From contig NZ_CADFDU010000009.1 in the NCBI RefSeq assembly GCF_902833045.1, positions 124,001 through 188,000 on the forward strand: a stretch of DNA of 64,000 bases, read 5' to 3'. Both the position numbers and the translations under genes were made by a program. The stretch is from Burkholderia sp. BCC0322 (GTDB taxonomy: Bacteria; Pseudomonadota; Gammaproteobacteria; Burkholderiales; Burkholderiaceae). How positions within the stretch are numbered: position 1 is the stretch's first letter; every line of letters begins with the position of its first letter. The notes beneath the pieces were generated by a model. That model saw only the letters and a list, made by a program, of their open reading frames with translations. It searched no databases and had not been told where the DNA came from. Below are positions 8,633-17,682 of this stretch, piece after piece.

Positions 8633-9367
8633 ATGAGCGCAGTTTTCGTGTTGCACCGTGCCGACGGCAGCCCTTCTTCAACCGCGTTCGACATGCGGGC
8701 GTTCGGCGAGCGCGATCCTTTCGCGCGACATCGCGAGATCGCGTGGGAAGGGCCCGACTCGATGGCCGCGGGGCGGATCCGCTTCGTTGGCGAGCTCGAC
8801 GTCTCGAGCTATTCGCACATTGAAACCCTCGTCGTGGTCGAAGGCGAACTGACGCTCGAAGCGGACGGGGCCGCCCCGTTGGTGCTCGGGCCGGGGGAGG
8901 GGGCCGTCATCGGCGGCGGCACGGCGCTGCGCGTCAGCGCGGCATCACGCGTGCTTCTCATGTTCTGCGCGGCCGCGTGCGCGACACCGACGAAGCGAGG
9001 ATGCTTTCCGCTGAGTGCCGACGCGGACTTCAAGCCGTCGTCGTCGCTGCCGGCGGAGGTGCTGCTCGGGCCCGCACCGCAATGCCGCAGCGACAACGTG
9101 TTCATCGACGACGGCGCCGGGTACTGCGCGGGCACGTGGGATTCGACGCCCTATCACCGCATCGTTCGCCCGCATCGCGTGAACGAGTTCATGTTCCTGC
9201 TGGCCGGCAGCGTACGGTTCGCCGCGCCCGACGGCAGCGTGCTGTCGCTCGGCGCCGGCGATGCGCTGTTCGTGCCGCACGGCGCACCGATCGGGTGGGA
9301 AAGCCGCGAGCGCGTGGCGAAATTCTACGTCGTGCAGAACGTCCACGTATCCACCGAACGAGACTGA
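8633..9367 (+). CDS. Bicupin protein
   Basis: A 244-aa protein with two cupin-like halves. The first half carries the VVEGELTLEADG...LGPGEGAVIGGG pattern at about residues 70-100. The second (RVNEFMFLLAGSVRF, then SLGAGDALFVPHGAPIGW) lies at about 180-230. Metal-ligand histidines are sparse, so catalysis is uncertain. Proteins of this kind often accompany amine and amino-acid oxidase operons, where they may bind or isomerise a small product. AGGAGCAGGA precedes the start. It is two bases from the next gene, so the two are cotranscribed. Confidence 0.8.
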   Translation: MSAVFVLHRADGSPSSTAFDMRAFGERDPFARHREIAWEGPDSMAAGRIRFVGELDVSSYSHIETLVVVEGELTLEADGAAPLVLGPGEGAVIGGGTALRVSAASRVLLMFCAAACATPTKRGCFPLSADADFKPSSSLPAEVLLGPAPQCRSDNVFIDDGAGYCAGTWDSTPYHRIVRPHRVNEFMFLLAGSVRFAAPDGSVLSLGAGDALFVPHGAPIGWESRERVAKFYVVQNVHVSTERD

Positions 9368-9369
9368 AC

Positions 9370-10695
9370 ATGTCCCCTCCGCTGCGCCAAATAGAAACTT
9401 CGCCCACGCTGCCGGCTTCGGCCGACGTCGTCGTGATCGGCGGCGGAATCATCGGCGTGTTTACCGCGTACTACCTCGCCCGGCGCGGGGTGTCGGTCGC
9501 GCTGGTCGAGAAGGGGCGGATCGGTGCCGAGCAGTCGAGCCGCAACTGGGGCTGGTGCCGGCAGCAGAACCGCGACGAGCGCGAATTGCCGATGGCCAGC
9601 AAGAGCATCGATCTGTGGGAGCGATTCGCCGCCGAGTCCGGCGAAGACACGGGCTTTCATCGCTGCGGGTTGCTGTACCTGAGCAATGACGAGGCCGAGC
9701 TGTCCCGCTGGGCCAGCTGGGGCGACTTCGCGAAGACCGCGGGCGTGACGACGTACATGCTCGACAGCAAGCAGGCCGGCGAGCGCGGGCATGCAACCGG
9801 GCGGCCATGGAAGGGCGGCGTGTTCTCGCCGACCGACGGCACGGCCGACCCGGGGAAGGCCGCGCCGGCCGTGGCGGCTGCACTGATGAAGCTGGGCGGC
9901 AGCGTGCACCAGCAATGCGCGGCGCGCGGGATCGAACTCGAGGGCGGGCGTGTCGCAGGGGTCGTCACCGAAGCCGGCGTGATCAAGACCCGGACGGTCG
10001 TGCTTGCCGGCGGCGCGTGGGCGTCGTCGTTCTGCCGCCAGCTCGGCATCCGTTTTCTGCAGGCGTCGATCCGTCAGTCGATCCTGAGCGTGTCGCCGGT
10101 CGAGCATCCGCTGCCCGATGCGATGTACACGTCGGGGGTGTCCGTGACGCGCCGCAGCGACGGACGTTACGCGCTGGCCATCAGCGGCCGCGCGCGCGTG
10201 GACGTGACGCCGCAGTTCCTGCGATTCGCCCCGCAGTTCGTGCCGATGTTCGCCAAGCGCTGGCGCAACCTGCTTCCGGGCGGCCTGGAGGGCGTGCGCG
10301 GCGGACACGAAACGCTGAAGCGGTGGCGGCTCGACGCGCCGACCCCGATGGAGCAGGTGCGCATTCTCGATCCGAAACCCGACATGCCGACGGTCGCCGA
10401 AACCTACCACCGCGCCGTCGAGCTGCTGCCCGAACTTCGCGAAGCAACGATCACGCATGCGTGGGCCGGCTTCGTCGACAGCACGCCGGACGGCGTTCCG
10501 GGGATCGGCGAAGTGCCGGGCGTGCCGGGCTTGATCCTGGCTGCCGGCTTTTCCGGGCACGGTTTCGGCATCGGCCCCGGCGCGGGCCACCTGATCGCGG
10601 ATCTCGCCACCGGCGCGCAACCGATCGTGGATCCGCTGCCGTATCGGCCGGGCCGGTTCGACGCTTCCGCATGGGGCAAGGTCGCCGATTTCTAG
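9370..10695 (+). CDS. FAD-binding oxidoreductase, D-amino-acid dehydrogenase-like (DAO family)
   Basis: A 441-aa flavoprotein of the DAO superfamily, distinct from its two PuuB-like neighbours. The FAD fold begins at about residue 20 (VVVIGGGIIGVFTAYYLARRG), with SSRNWGWCRQQNRDERE as the following loop. The C-terminus has the conserved STPDGVPGIGEV and GFSGHGFGIGPGAG. The family oxidises amino acids or N-substituted amines at the expense of a quinone or oxygen. It follows the cupin by two bases. Three different DAO-type oxidases in one operon suggest stepwise oxidation of one substrate, or related substrates. Confidence 0.87.
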   Translation: MSPPLRQIETSPTLPASADVVVIGGGIIGVFTAYYLARRGVSVALVEKGRIGAEQSSRNWGWCRQQNRDERELPMASKSIDLWERFAAESGEDTGFHRCGLLYLSNDEAELSRWASWGDFAKTAGVTTYMLDSKQAGERGHATGRPWKGGVFSPTDGTADPGKAAPAVAAALMKLGGSVHQQCAARGIELEGGRVAGVVTEAGVIKTRTVVLAGGAWASSFCRQLGIRFLQASIRQSILSVSPVEHPLPDAMYTSGVSVTRRSDGRYALAISGRARVDVTPQFLRFAPQFVPMFAKRWRNLLPGGLEGVRGGHETLKRWRLDAPTPMEQVRILDPKPDMPTVAETYHRAVELLPELREATITHAWAGFVDSTPDGVPGIGEVPGVPGLILAAGFSGHGFGIGPGAGHLIADLATGAQPIVDPLPYRPGRFDASAWGKVADF

Positions 10696-10825
10696 GCGGC
10701 GGCCGTCACGCGGAAGGCGGCGGCGTTTGAACGATGCGTTTCGGTTCGGATCGCGCGACCGGCCGGACCGGCGCGGCGAACGCCCGCCGGCTTTCCGGCC
10801 CGATGCACCAGCTTTGGAGTGTGTG

Positions 10826-12103
10826 ATGCGTTTCAGTTCCTACTGGCTCGATACGTCCGAGCCATTCGTGGGCAACTCGCCGGGGCTGCCTGACGGAAGT
10901 TGCGACGTGGTCGTGGTGGGCGGCGGGATCACGGGCTCCGCGGCTGCGCTGGCGCTGTCGAAAAAAGGCGCGCGGGTCGTCGTCTGCGAGGCGGGCACCG
11001 TGGGGCAGGCAGCGTCGGGACGCAACGGCGGCATGTGCAACAACGGCTTCGCGCAGGATTACGCGTCACTGTCGCAGCGCATCGGCACCGAACTGGCCAA
11101 CCGGTTGTATCGGGCGTTCGATGCGGGTGTCGACACGGTCGAGCGGCTGGTCAGGGAAGAGTCGATCGACTGCGATTTCGTGCGCCGCGGCAAGCTCAAG
11201 CTCGCGGCGAAGCCGGAGCACTACGACAAGCTGGTGCGAAGCCAGGCGCTGCTCGCCGCGAGCGTGGACCCCGACACGCGTGTGGTGACGAAGGCGCAAC
11301 TGCGTGACGAGATCGGCTCGCACCGGTATCACGGCGGGTTGATCTTCGAGAAGAGCGCCGGGATGCACGTCGGCCGCTATGTGCGCGGCCTGGCGCGCGC
11401 CGCGCAAGCGCGCGGCGCGCACATCCTGGAGCATGCGCCGGTGCTCGGCTTGAAGCGGGAGGCGGGCGGCGCATACGCGGTGCATACGCCGCTCGGCGAG
11501 ATTCGTGCGCGCCAGGTGCTGCTCGCGAGCGGCATCTCGCAGGTGGGGCCGTTCGGCTGGATCCGCCGCAGGATCGTGCCGGTCGGCGCGTTCATCATCG
11601 TCACCGAGCCGTTGCCGCGCGAGCGGCTCGACCGGTTGCTGCCGACGCGCCGGATGGTCACCGACACGAAGCACTTCGTCAATTTCTTTCGCGTCACGCC
11701 CGACAACCGGATCCTGTTCGGCGGGCGGGCGCGTTTCGCGGCGTCGAACCCCCGTTCGGACGAAAAGAGCGGGCTGATCCTGCGACAGCAGATGGCCGCC
11801 GTGTTTCCCGAGCTGGCCGGCGTGCGCATCGACTATTGCTGGGGCGGCATGGTCGACATGACAGCCAACCGCCTGCCGCGCGCGGGCCAGCGACAAGGCG
11901 TGTATTACTCGACGGGTTATAGCGGCCACGGCACGCACATGGCCACGCTGATGGGCACGTTGATGGCGGAGATCATGGACGGGCGGGCCGATCTCAACCC
12001 GTGGAGCGGTTTCGACTGGCCCGCCATTCCTGGCCACTTCGGCAAACCGTGGTTTTTGCCGTTCGTGGGCGCGTGGTACCGACTGAAGGACACCCTGCAA
12101 TGA
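10826..12103 (+). CDS. FAD-dependent amine oxidase, PuuB-like (paralogue 2)
   Basis: A 425-aa enzyme, collinear with the 6801 gene and the same length. Shared stretches include ESIDCDF/EHAIDCDF, GKLKLAAKP, RVTPDNR and GYSGHG. The FAD fold starts at about residue 28 (VVVVGGGITGSAAALAL). A tandem duplication followed by divergence is the likely origin, and the two may prefer different amines. A 130-bp gap precedes it, so a secondary promoter is possible. Its stop overlaps the aldehyde dehydrogenase start (ATGA), which fits the aldehyde product being passed straight on. Confidence 0.88.
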   Translation: MRFSSYWLDTSEPFVGNSPGLPDGSCDVVVVGGGITGSAAALALSKKGARVVVCEAGTVGQAASGRNGGMCNNGFAQDYASLSQRIGTELANRLYRAFDAGVDTVERLVREESIDCDFVRRGKLKLAAKPEHYDKLVRSQALLAASVDPDTRVVTKAQLRDEIGSHRYHGGLIFEKSAGMHVGRYVRGLARAAQARGAHILEHAPVLGLKREAGGAYAVHTPLGEIRARQVLLASGISQVGPFGWIRRRIVPVGAFIIVTEPLPRERLDRLLPTRRMVTDTKHFVNFFRVTPDNRILFGGRARFAASNPRSDEKSGLILRQQMAAVFPELAGVRIDYCWGGMVDMTANRLPRAGQRQGVYYSTGYSGHGTHMATLMGTLMAEIMDGRADLNPWSGFDWPAIPGHFGKPWFLPFVGAWYRLKDTLQ

Positions 12104-13557
12104 ATTCACCTGTTCGTCACCTGCTGCAAGCCGGAAGGCTCGACCGCTTCTTCATCGACGGAGACTGGGTCTTGCCCGACGGTGGCGACCGGTTCGCCGT
12201 GGTCTGCCCGTCCACTGAAGACACGCTGTGCGAGATTCCGCTCGGCAGCGCCCGCGACGCCGATCGCGCGGTGCAGGCCGCGCGCCACGCGTTCGAGCGC
12301 TGGGCCGCGACGTCGCCGCAGCAGCGCGCCGCGCTGCTCGACCGCATTCATGCGCTGATCCTCGAGCGTGCGGAGTCGTTCGCGCTGGCGCTCGCGATGG
12401 AGATGGGCGCGCCGATCGGCTATGCGCGCGGCGCGCATGTGCCGCTCGCGGCCGAACATATCCGGGTCGCGCGCGACAACCTGGCGAGCTACCCGTTCGT
12501 CACGCGGCGGGGGACCACCGCGGTCGTGCGCGAGCCGATCGGCGTATGTGCGCTGATCACGCCGTGGAACTGGCCGATCTATCAAATCACCGCGAAGGTC
12601 GGCCCGGCGCTCGCGGCAGGCTGCACCGTGGTGCTGAAGCCCAGCGAGCTGTCGCCGCTCAGCGCATTGCTGTTTGCCGAAGTGATCGCCGATGCGGGCG
12701 TGCCGGCCGGCGTATTCAACCTGGTGAGCGGCAGCGGCACGGAGGTGGGCGCATCGCTCGCGTCGCACCCGCAGGTCGACATGGTGTCGATCACGGGGTC
12801 GACGCGCGCCGGCGTGCTGGTGGCGCAAGCCGCGGCCCCGACCGTCAAGCGCGTCGCGCAGGAGCTGGGCGGCAAGTCGCCGAACCTCGTATTGCCGGAT
12901 GCGGACCTGTCGCTGGCCATCCCGCCGGGCGTGGCCGCCGCGTTCCGGAACATGGGCCAGTCGTGCAGCGCGCCGACCCGCATGATCGTGCCGCGCAACC
13001 TGCTCGGCGCGGTCGAGGACCTGGCCGTCGCGGCCGCGCAGCAGCTGATCGTCGGCGATCCGTTCGACGACGCGACGACGCATGGGCCGCTGGCCAATCG
13101 TGCGCAGTTCGGCCGGGTCGCGCAGATGATCGACATAGGCATCGACGAAGGGGCAAAGCTGATCGCAGGCGGTCCCGGCCGGCCCGCGGGGTTCGACAAG
13201 GGCTTTTACGCGCGGCCGACGATCTTTTCCGATGTGCGGCCCGACATGACGATCGCGCAGCAGGAGATCTTCGGTCCGGTCCTCGCCATCCTGCCGTACG
13301 ACACCGTGGACGAGGCGATCGCCATCGCGAACGACACGGTGTACGGGCTCGGCGCACATGTGCAGGGCGCCGACAAGGACGGCGCGCGCGCGGTGGCCGC
13401 GCGCATCCGGTCGGGGCAGGTGCACCTGAACTATCCGGCATGGGATCCGCAGGCGCCGTTCGGCGGGTACAAGCAGTCGGGCAACGGTCGCGAGTACGGG
13501 ATCGAAGGGATGGAAGAGTACATGGAGATCAAGTCGATCGTCGGCTATTACGATTGA
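12100..13557 (+). CDS. NAD(P)-dependent aldehyde dehydrogenase
   Basis: A 485-aa ALDH-superfamily enzyme of ordinary length. The catalytic Cys is C289 (GQSCSAPTRM) and the general-base Glu is E255 (QELGGKSPN). The nucleotide-contact ITGS motif lies at 231-234, and PWNWP is present. It should oxidise the aldehyde released by the amine oxidases to a carboxylate in the cytoplasm. ATG 12100 overlaps the upstream stop, giving translational coupling. Members with these features include PuuC-like and betaine-aldehyde-type enzymes; the substrate cannot be told from sequence. Confidence 0.92.
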   Translation: MNSPVRHLLQAGRLDRFFIDGDWVLPDGGDRFAVVCPSTEDTLCEIPLGSARDADRAVQAARHAFERWAATSPQQRAALLDRIHALILERAESFALALAMEMGAPIGYARGAHVPLAAEHIRVARDNLASYPFVTRRGTTAVVREPIGVCALITPWNWPIYQITAKVGPALAAGCTVVLKPSELSPLSALLFAEVIADAGVPAGVFNLVSGSGTEVGASLASHPQVDMVSITGSTRAGVLVAQAAAPTVKRVAQELGGKSPNLVLPDADLSLAIPPGVAAAFRNMGQSCSAPTRMIVPRNLLGAVEDLAVAAAQQLIVGDPFDDATTHGPLANRAQFGRVAQMIDIGIDEGAKLIAGGPGRPAGFDKGFYARPTIFSDVRPDMTIAQQEIFGPVLAILPYDTVDEAIAIANDTVYGLGAHVQGADKDGARAVAARIRSGQVHLNYPAWDPQAPFGGYKQSGNGREYGIEGMEEYMEIKSIVGYYD

Positions 13558-13608
13558 CGCGGCCGCCGCGTGCGAACGCGGTGGCGCGCCGGCATGGAGC
13601 CGGGCAGC

Positions 13609-14829
13609 ATGGAAGCCGTTTACTTTCCGAAGGTGCCGAAATTGGAAAACCCCGTCATTCCCGATACGTCGCTGCACGCGCATCACGCGCACTGGGCGAA
13701 GCTGCGGCGCGACCTGCATGCGCATCCCGAGCTGCGGTTCGAAGAGCACCGGACGGCCGACGTCGTCGCCCGCGAGCTGGAAGCGCTCGGCTATGCGGTG
13801 TCGCGCGGCCTGGGCGGCACCGGCGTCGTTGCGAGCCTGCCCGGCGCGGACCCGGGCCGCGGCATCGTGCTTCGCGCGGATCTGGATGCGTTGCCGATCC
13901 AGGAGGCCAACGATTTTGCGCACGCATCGTGCACGCACGGGATCATGCACGCTTGCGGCCATGACGGCCATACCGTCATGTTGCTCGGCGCCGCGCGGGT
14001 GCTGAAGGACTTGCCGCAACTGCCGGGCACCGTCCATTTCGTGTTTCAGCCCGGAGAAGAGGGAGGCGCGGGCGCGCGCAAGATGATCGACGACGGGCTG
14101 TTCGACCAATACCCGACGGAAGCGGTATTCGGCATGCACAACTGGCCTGGTTTGCCGGCCGGGCACTTCGGGCTGCGTACCGGCCCGATCATGGCCGCGG
14201 GCTCCCGCTTCAGGATCACGGTAACCGGCAAGGGCGCGCATGCGGCGCAGCCGCACCTGGGTATCGATCCCGTGCCGCTCGCGTGCTCGATGGTGCTGCA
14301 GTGCCAGACCATCGCCGCGCGGCACAAGGATCCGGTGGATCCCGCCGTCATTTCCGTCTGCATGATCCATGCGGGAACGACGGACAACGTCATTCCGGAC
14401 AGCGCCGAGCTGCGCGGGACGATTCGCACGCTGTCGTCCGCGTTGCAGCAACAGTTGCAGCGCGACGTGCGGCTCATGTGCGAGGGGCTGGCAAGCGCCC
14501 ATGGCGCACGCGTCGACGTGGAATTCTTTCAGTACTACCCGGCAACGGTCAACACGCCGGCCGAGACCGCACTGTGCGAAGCGGTGATACGCGAGACGTT
14601 CGGCGACGAACGCCTGGACCGCGATGTGCCGCCGAACATGACTTCCGAAGACTTCGGCTTCATGCTGGAGGAGCGCCCCGGCGCTTACGTGCTGATCGGC
14701 AATGCGCCGGCCGGCGACGTCGCACCGGCGCTCCATCACCCGAAATACGACTTCAACGACGACATCATTCCGGCCGGTGTCCGGTACTGGGTTGCGCTGG
14801 CGCGCGATTACTTCACGCGCTTGCCGTGA
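13609..14829 (+). CDS. M20-family amidohydrolase (aminoacylase/hippurate hydrolase-like)
   Basis: A metal-dependent amidohydrolase of about 406 aa. Metal ligands are visible in HACGHDGH (Cys116, His118) and in the GEEGGAGA loop. DLHAHPELRFEEH at the N-terminus is typical of the HipO/AmaA group. It would release an acyl group from an N-acyl amino acid or amine. I chose ATG 13609 because GGAG lies nine bases upstream; ATG 13594 and GTG 13570 are also in frame. As the last gene of the oxidase operon it supports an acylated amine or peptide as the growth substrate. Confidence 0.87.
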   Translation: MEAVYFPKVPKLENPVIPDTSLHAHHAHWAKLRRDLHAHPELRFEEHRTADVVARELEALGYAVSRGLGGTGVVASLPGADPGRGIVLRADLDALPIQEANDFAHASCTHGIMHACGHDGHTVMLLGAARVLKDLPQLPGTVHFVFQPGEEGGAGARKMIDDGLFDQYPTEAVFGMHNWPGLPAGHFGLRTGPIMAAGSRFRITVTGKGAHAAQPHLGIDPVPLACSMVLQCQTIAARHKDPVDPAVISVCMIHAGTTDNVIPDSAELRGTIRTLSSALQQQLQRDVRLMCEGLASAHGARVDVEFFQYYPATVNTPAETALCEAVIRETFGDERLDRDVPPNMTSEDFGFMLEERPGAYVLIGNAPAGDVAPALHHPKYDFNDDIIPAGVRYWVALARDYFTRLP

Positions 14830-15125
14830 CGGTGCGCCCGATTCGTCGCGTTGGCTGACGCGGGGAGGCGGCCCGGCGTTGCCGGGCCCCGGTCGCGATC
14901 GCGCTGCTTCACCGGTGTCGGGACCGGCACGCCCTTGTCATTGATCAGGAACCCGACGAATTCTGCCGGCCCCATGCGGCCGGCGTTTCGTCCGACCGTG
15001 TGCATGTCGTCCGGCCCTTCATGAAACGTGTCGCCGGCATGGAGCGTGACCGTTTTTCCCGCCGTTCAGGCCCATGACGCTCGGCTGCTGCTTGATCTGC
15101 TGAAACACCGTGCAGCGGAATCCCC
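14808..15125 (-). pseudogene. Decayed cupin-domain gene fragment
   Basis: On the minus strand two frames join into one cupin-like C-terminal half. About 15125 to 15055 reads FRCTVFQQIKQQPSVMGLNGG. After a one-base shift at an A-run (5 A) it continues KTVTLHAGDTFHEGPDDMHTVGRN and then AEFVGFLINDKGVPVPTPV. That ending is typical of small single-cupin proteins. The upstream half is missing and no start with a ribosome site is visible. Truncation plus a frameshift indicates a relic. A sequencing error at the A-run could explain the shift, but not the missing 5' half. Confidence 0.55.
14871..14887. terminator. Hairpin after the amine-catabolism operon
   Basis: GCCCGGC-GTT-GCCGGGC forms a perfect 7-bp GC stem with a 3-base loop about 40 bp after the M20 gene stop. 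There is no following T-run, so it may act with Rho or simply protect the 3' end. Confidence 0.5.
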
Positions 15126-15470
15126 CGTTTTTATGAAACCTTCTCTAAATGAATTGGCGGTTTATTCAATATCGCAATCGAACTTGAGCCATAAAAGATT
15201 GAAATGAAAAACGATTCAAGCCTTTGATTGAAATTAAAAAACTATCCGCGCGGGACGTTTATTTTTTCTATTTTTGCGGATAAGGTTCGGTTTGGTGAAA
15301 GCGATTTGTCAGCAAGCGTGGCGATTGATCATCGCTTGCCGCGATTTGATTGGGCTGCCGCTTTTGCCGATCAGTGTGCGCGACGACGCGTCGACAGGAT
15401 TCCCTGCCGGGGATCTTGCTGCAGGCTCGATATGCGCCCATCCGTTCCGACATCAATGCCATGAGGGCTC
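15126..15470. other. AT-rich leader before the LPMO gene
   Basis: About 345 bp of much lower GC than the surroundings, with A/T runs around 15200-15290. No gene is supported. The compositional break beside the cupin relic suggests an insertion or deletion joint. It probably carries the LPMO promoter, but I cannot fix its elements. GAGGGCTC just before ATG 15471 provides the ribosome site. Confidence 0.4.
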
Positions 15471-16181
15471 ATGAAAAAGAACATCCGCAGATACGTTGCT
15501 TCCGTGATGCCATGCTCGTTGGCCGCCGCGGCACTGCTGGTCGCGGCGGCCGGCGCTCACGCGCACGGCCGTTTGACCGAACCGCCTTCGCGCATCGTGC
15601 TGTGCACGCAAGGCCAGAATCCGGACTGTCATGTCGACGCCTGGCACGCGAACGCGATGGAGAACGGCAAGTTCTTCCCCGCGACGCAAAGTGGCCTGTC
15701 CGATCCGTTTGCGCCGGACGACGCGAAGAATGCCGCACCACCGATGGACGGCGAAATCGCCGGCGCCAGCACGAATGGCGCGCTGCCCGTGCTGAACGAG
15801 CAGTCGCCGGGCCGCTGGCAGAAGATCCCGCTGCGGCCGGGCGCATTGCAGAATTTCAAATGGGAATTCAGCGCCGTGCACAAGACGCGGCGCTGGAACT
15901 ACTTCATTACACGCACCGACTGGAACCCGTCGGAGAAGCTGACGCGCGCGCAGTTCGAGCCCACGCCGTTCTGCACGATCCAGAATCCCGGCCAGCCCTA
16001 CTGGAACCCGAACGCGAACCTGGTACCGCAGCAGCCGACCATTCATCAATGCCGGTTGCCGGTGCGTAGCGGTTACCACGTCATCCTTGCGGTCTGGGAA
16101 GTCGCGGATACGGCGATGGCGTTCTATCAGGTCGTCGACGCGACGTTCACCAATGGCGATACGACACGCAGCCCGTTCTGA
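15471..16181 (+). CDS. AA10 lytic polysaccharide monooxygenase (chitin-active type)
   Basis: A 236-aa secreted copper enzyme that breaks crystalline chitin or cellulose by oxidation. A signal peptide (residues 1-31) ends AHA, so cleavage leaves His32 as the mature N-terminus, the first ligand of the copper histidine brace. His137 (SAVHKTRRWNYF) is the likely second ligand, and the aromatic near the end (AFYQVVDATF) fits the axial position. Cys45 and Cys53 may pair. There is no separate carbohydrate-binding module. The GH18 chitinase 2.6 kb away makes chitin the probable target. Confidence 0.9.
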   Translation: MKKNIRRYVASVMPCSLAAAALLVAAAGAHAHGRLTEPPSRIVLCTQGQNPDCHVDAWHANAMENGKFFPATQSGLSDPFAPDDAKNAAPPMDGEIAGASTNGALPVLNEQSPGRWQKIPLRPGALQNFKWEFSAVHKTRRWNYFITRTDWNPSEKLTRAQFEPTPFCTIQNPGQPYWNPNANLVPQQPTIHQCRLPVRSGYHVILAVWEVADTAMAFYQVVDATFTNGDTTRSPF

Positions 16182-16192
16182 ACCTGCTGCGA

Positions 16193-16225
16193 CATGACGC
16201 GCCCGGCGATGGCCGGGGCGTCATG
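16193..16225. terminator. Hairpin between LPMO and diguanylate cyclase genes
   Basis: CATGACGC-G-CCCGGC and GCCGGGGCGTCATG pair over 14 bp with one bulged G and a GATG loop. It lies between convergent genes, 12 bp after the LPMO stop, and can serve both directions. No T-run follows. Confidence 0.6.
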
Positions 16226-16278
16226 AATCGAAGAACGCCTGCCGAAGGCGAGGCGGACGGCACTGATACGGTTCCCGG

Positions 16279-17682
16279 CTAGCCGGCGACCACCTGATTG
16301 CGACCTTGATGCTTCGCGCGGTACAGGCGTTCGTCGGCCTTGCGCAGGATCGCGTCGATCGTCTCGCCGTCCCGGCCGAATTCGGACGCGCCGACGCTCA
16401 CGGTGACCTTGATCGGTGCGCCGGTGCCTGCTTCGAACGGCGTGCCCGCGATCGCCGCGCGGATGCGCTCGCCGATCGACTGCGCGGTGTCCAGCGCGGC
16501 TTGCGGAAGCAGCACCATGAATTCCTCGCCGCCCACCCGCGCGACGCCGTCGTACGGCCGGATCGCATCGGCGCATGTGTCGACGAAGCGTTGCAATACC
16601 TGATCGCCCGCCTGATGCCCGTAACTGTCGTTGATCGCCTTGAAGTGGTCGAGATCGAGTGCGAGCAACGAGAACGGCGCGCCATTGCGCTTGGCCCGGT
16701 TGATTTCCGCTTCCACGCTTTCGATGAATTGCCGCCGGTTGGTCGCGCCCGTGAGCGGGTCCGTGGCTGCCAGGTGTTCGAGCTTTTCGTTGGTCCGTTG
16801 AAGCGCCTGCAGGGCGCGCTCCGTCCGGGCCATGGCCTCCCTCAGCCGGGCAAACAGTTCTTCCTGGCTGTAGATCCTCGAAAACGAACGGGTTGTATGA
16901 AAGGCCTGCACCACGCCGAAACTGAGCAGGAAGAAGCCTGCCGCAAAAATGGCATGCGCCAGCCACCACATGTGATTCCACGGCCGCCCGAGGATGAAGG
17001 CGAGCGACGAAAACGCGAACGACGTCACCGAAATGCCGTAGATCGTCATCAGCGGCGAGCGGATGCGGCGCATGAGCAGCGCAACGACGTTTACGACCGA
17101 GAGCAGCAGTGCGCCGCCCTCCATCGACAGGCGTACCCACGGGTGGCCGGCCACCGGCGAGAAGGCGATCACGGCGACCGCGACGTCGACGAGCGCGAAC
17201 AGCGCGAGCCAGGGTAACCAGATGCGGGAATCGGCGCGGGTTGCTGCGCTGTCGGCCTTGTGACTGTAGGTGTACTGCCCGACCAGGATCAGGATCGACA
17301 TGGTCAGGCGCGATGCAGGTCCGTACAGCAGGAACAGCCAGATATTGTGATGCGCCATGCCGGTAAACAAGCCATGCAACGCATAGATGACGGAAAAGCC
17401 CAGGAAGCCCAGCGTGAGCCAGCGTAGCAACGGCTCGCCCGACAGGCGATAGCAGCGCCAGCAGACGTAGGTGACGAACGCGCCCTCGAGCGTGGCGACC
17501 GCGATCGCCAGTTCGTGAAAGGCGTGATTCTCGAATGTCAGCGATGGGTCCTGGAACACGTACAGGTAGGCGATCAGGTAAGCAGGCGCCAGCGCGAAGC
17601 CGACCAGCAGGAACCTGGCGTACACCCGGGTGACCCGTTCGGCGGTGCGGGCCGATTCCTGGGCGGCGACATTGACGGTCAT
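16279..17682 (-). CDS. Membrane diguanylate cyclase (GGDEF domain)
   Basis: A 467-aa protein making cyclic di-GMP from two GTP. Residues about 20-265 hold several hydrophobic helices that I cannot assign to a named sensor family. A short coiled linker (270-305) leads to a GGDEF domain. The active site is GGEEF (384-388) and the inhibitory I-site RPYD (375-378) sits the required five residues before it, so product inhibition is expected. GGAGGCAG-type sequence precedes the start. It lies between two chitin-acting genes, on the opposite strand. Control of attachment or secretion on chitin is possible but unproven. Confidence 0.92.
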   Translation of the reverse strand: MTVNVAAQESARTAERVTRVYARFLLVGFALAPAYLIAYLYVFQDPSLTFENHAFHELAIAVATLEGAFVTYVCWRCYRLSGEPLLRWLTLGFLGFSVIYALHGLFTGMAHHNIWLFLLYGPASRLTMSILILVGQYTYSHKADSAATRADSRIWLPWLALFALVDVAVAVIAFSPVAGHPWVRLSMEGGALLLSVVNVVALLMRRIRSPLMTIYGISVTSFAFSSLAFILGRPWNHMWWLAHAIFAAGFFLLSFGVVQAFHTTRSFSRIYSQEELFARLREAMARTERALQALQRTNEKLEHLAATDPLTGATNRRQFIESVEAEINRAKRNGAPFSLLALDLDHFKAINDSYGHQAGDQVLQRFVDTCADAIRPYDGVARVGGEEFMVLLPQAALDTAQSIGERIRAAIAGTPFEAGTGAPIKVTVSVGASEFGRDGETIDAILRKADERLYRAKHQGRNQVVAG

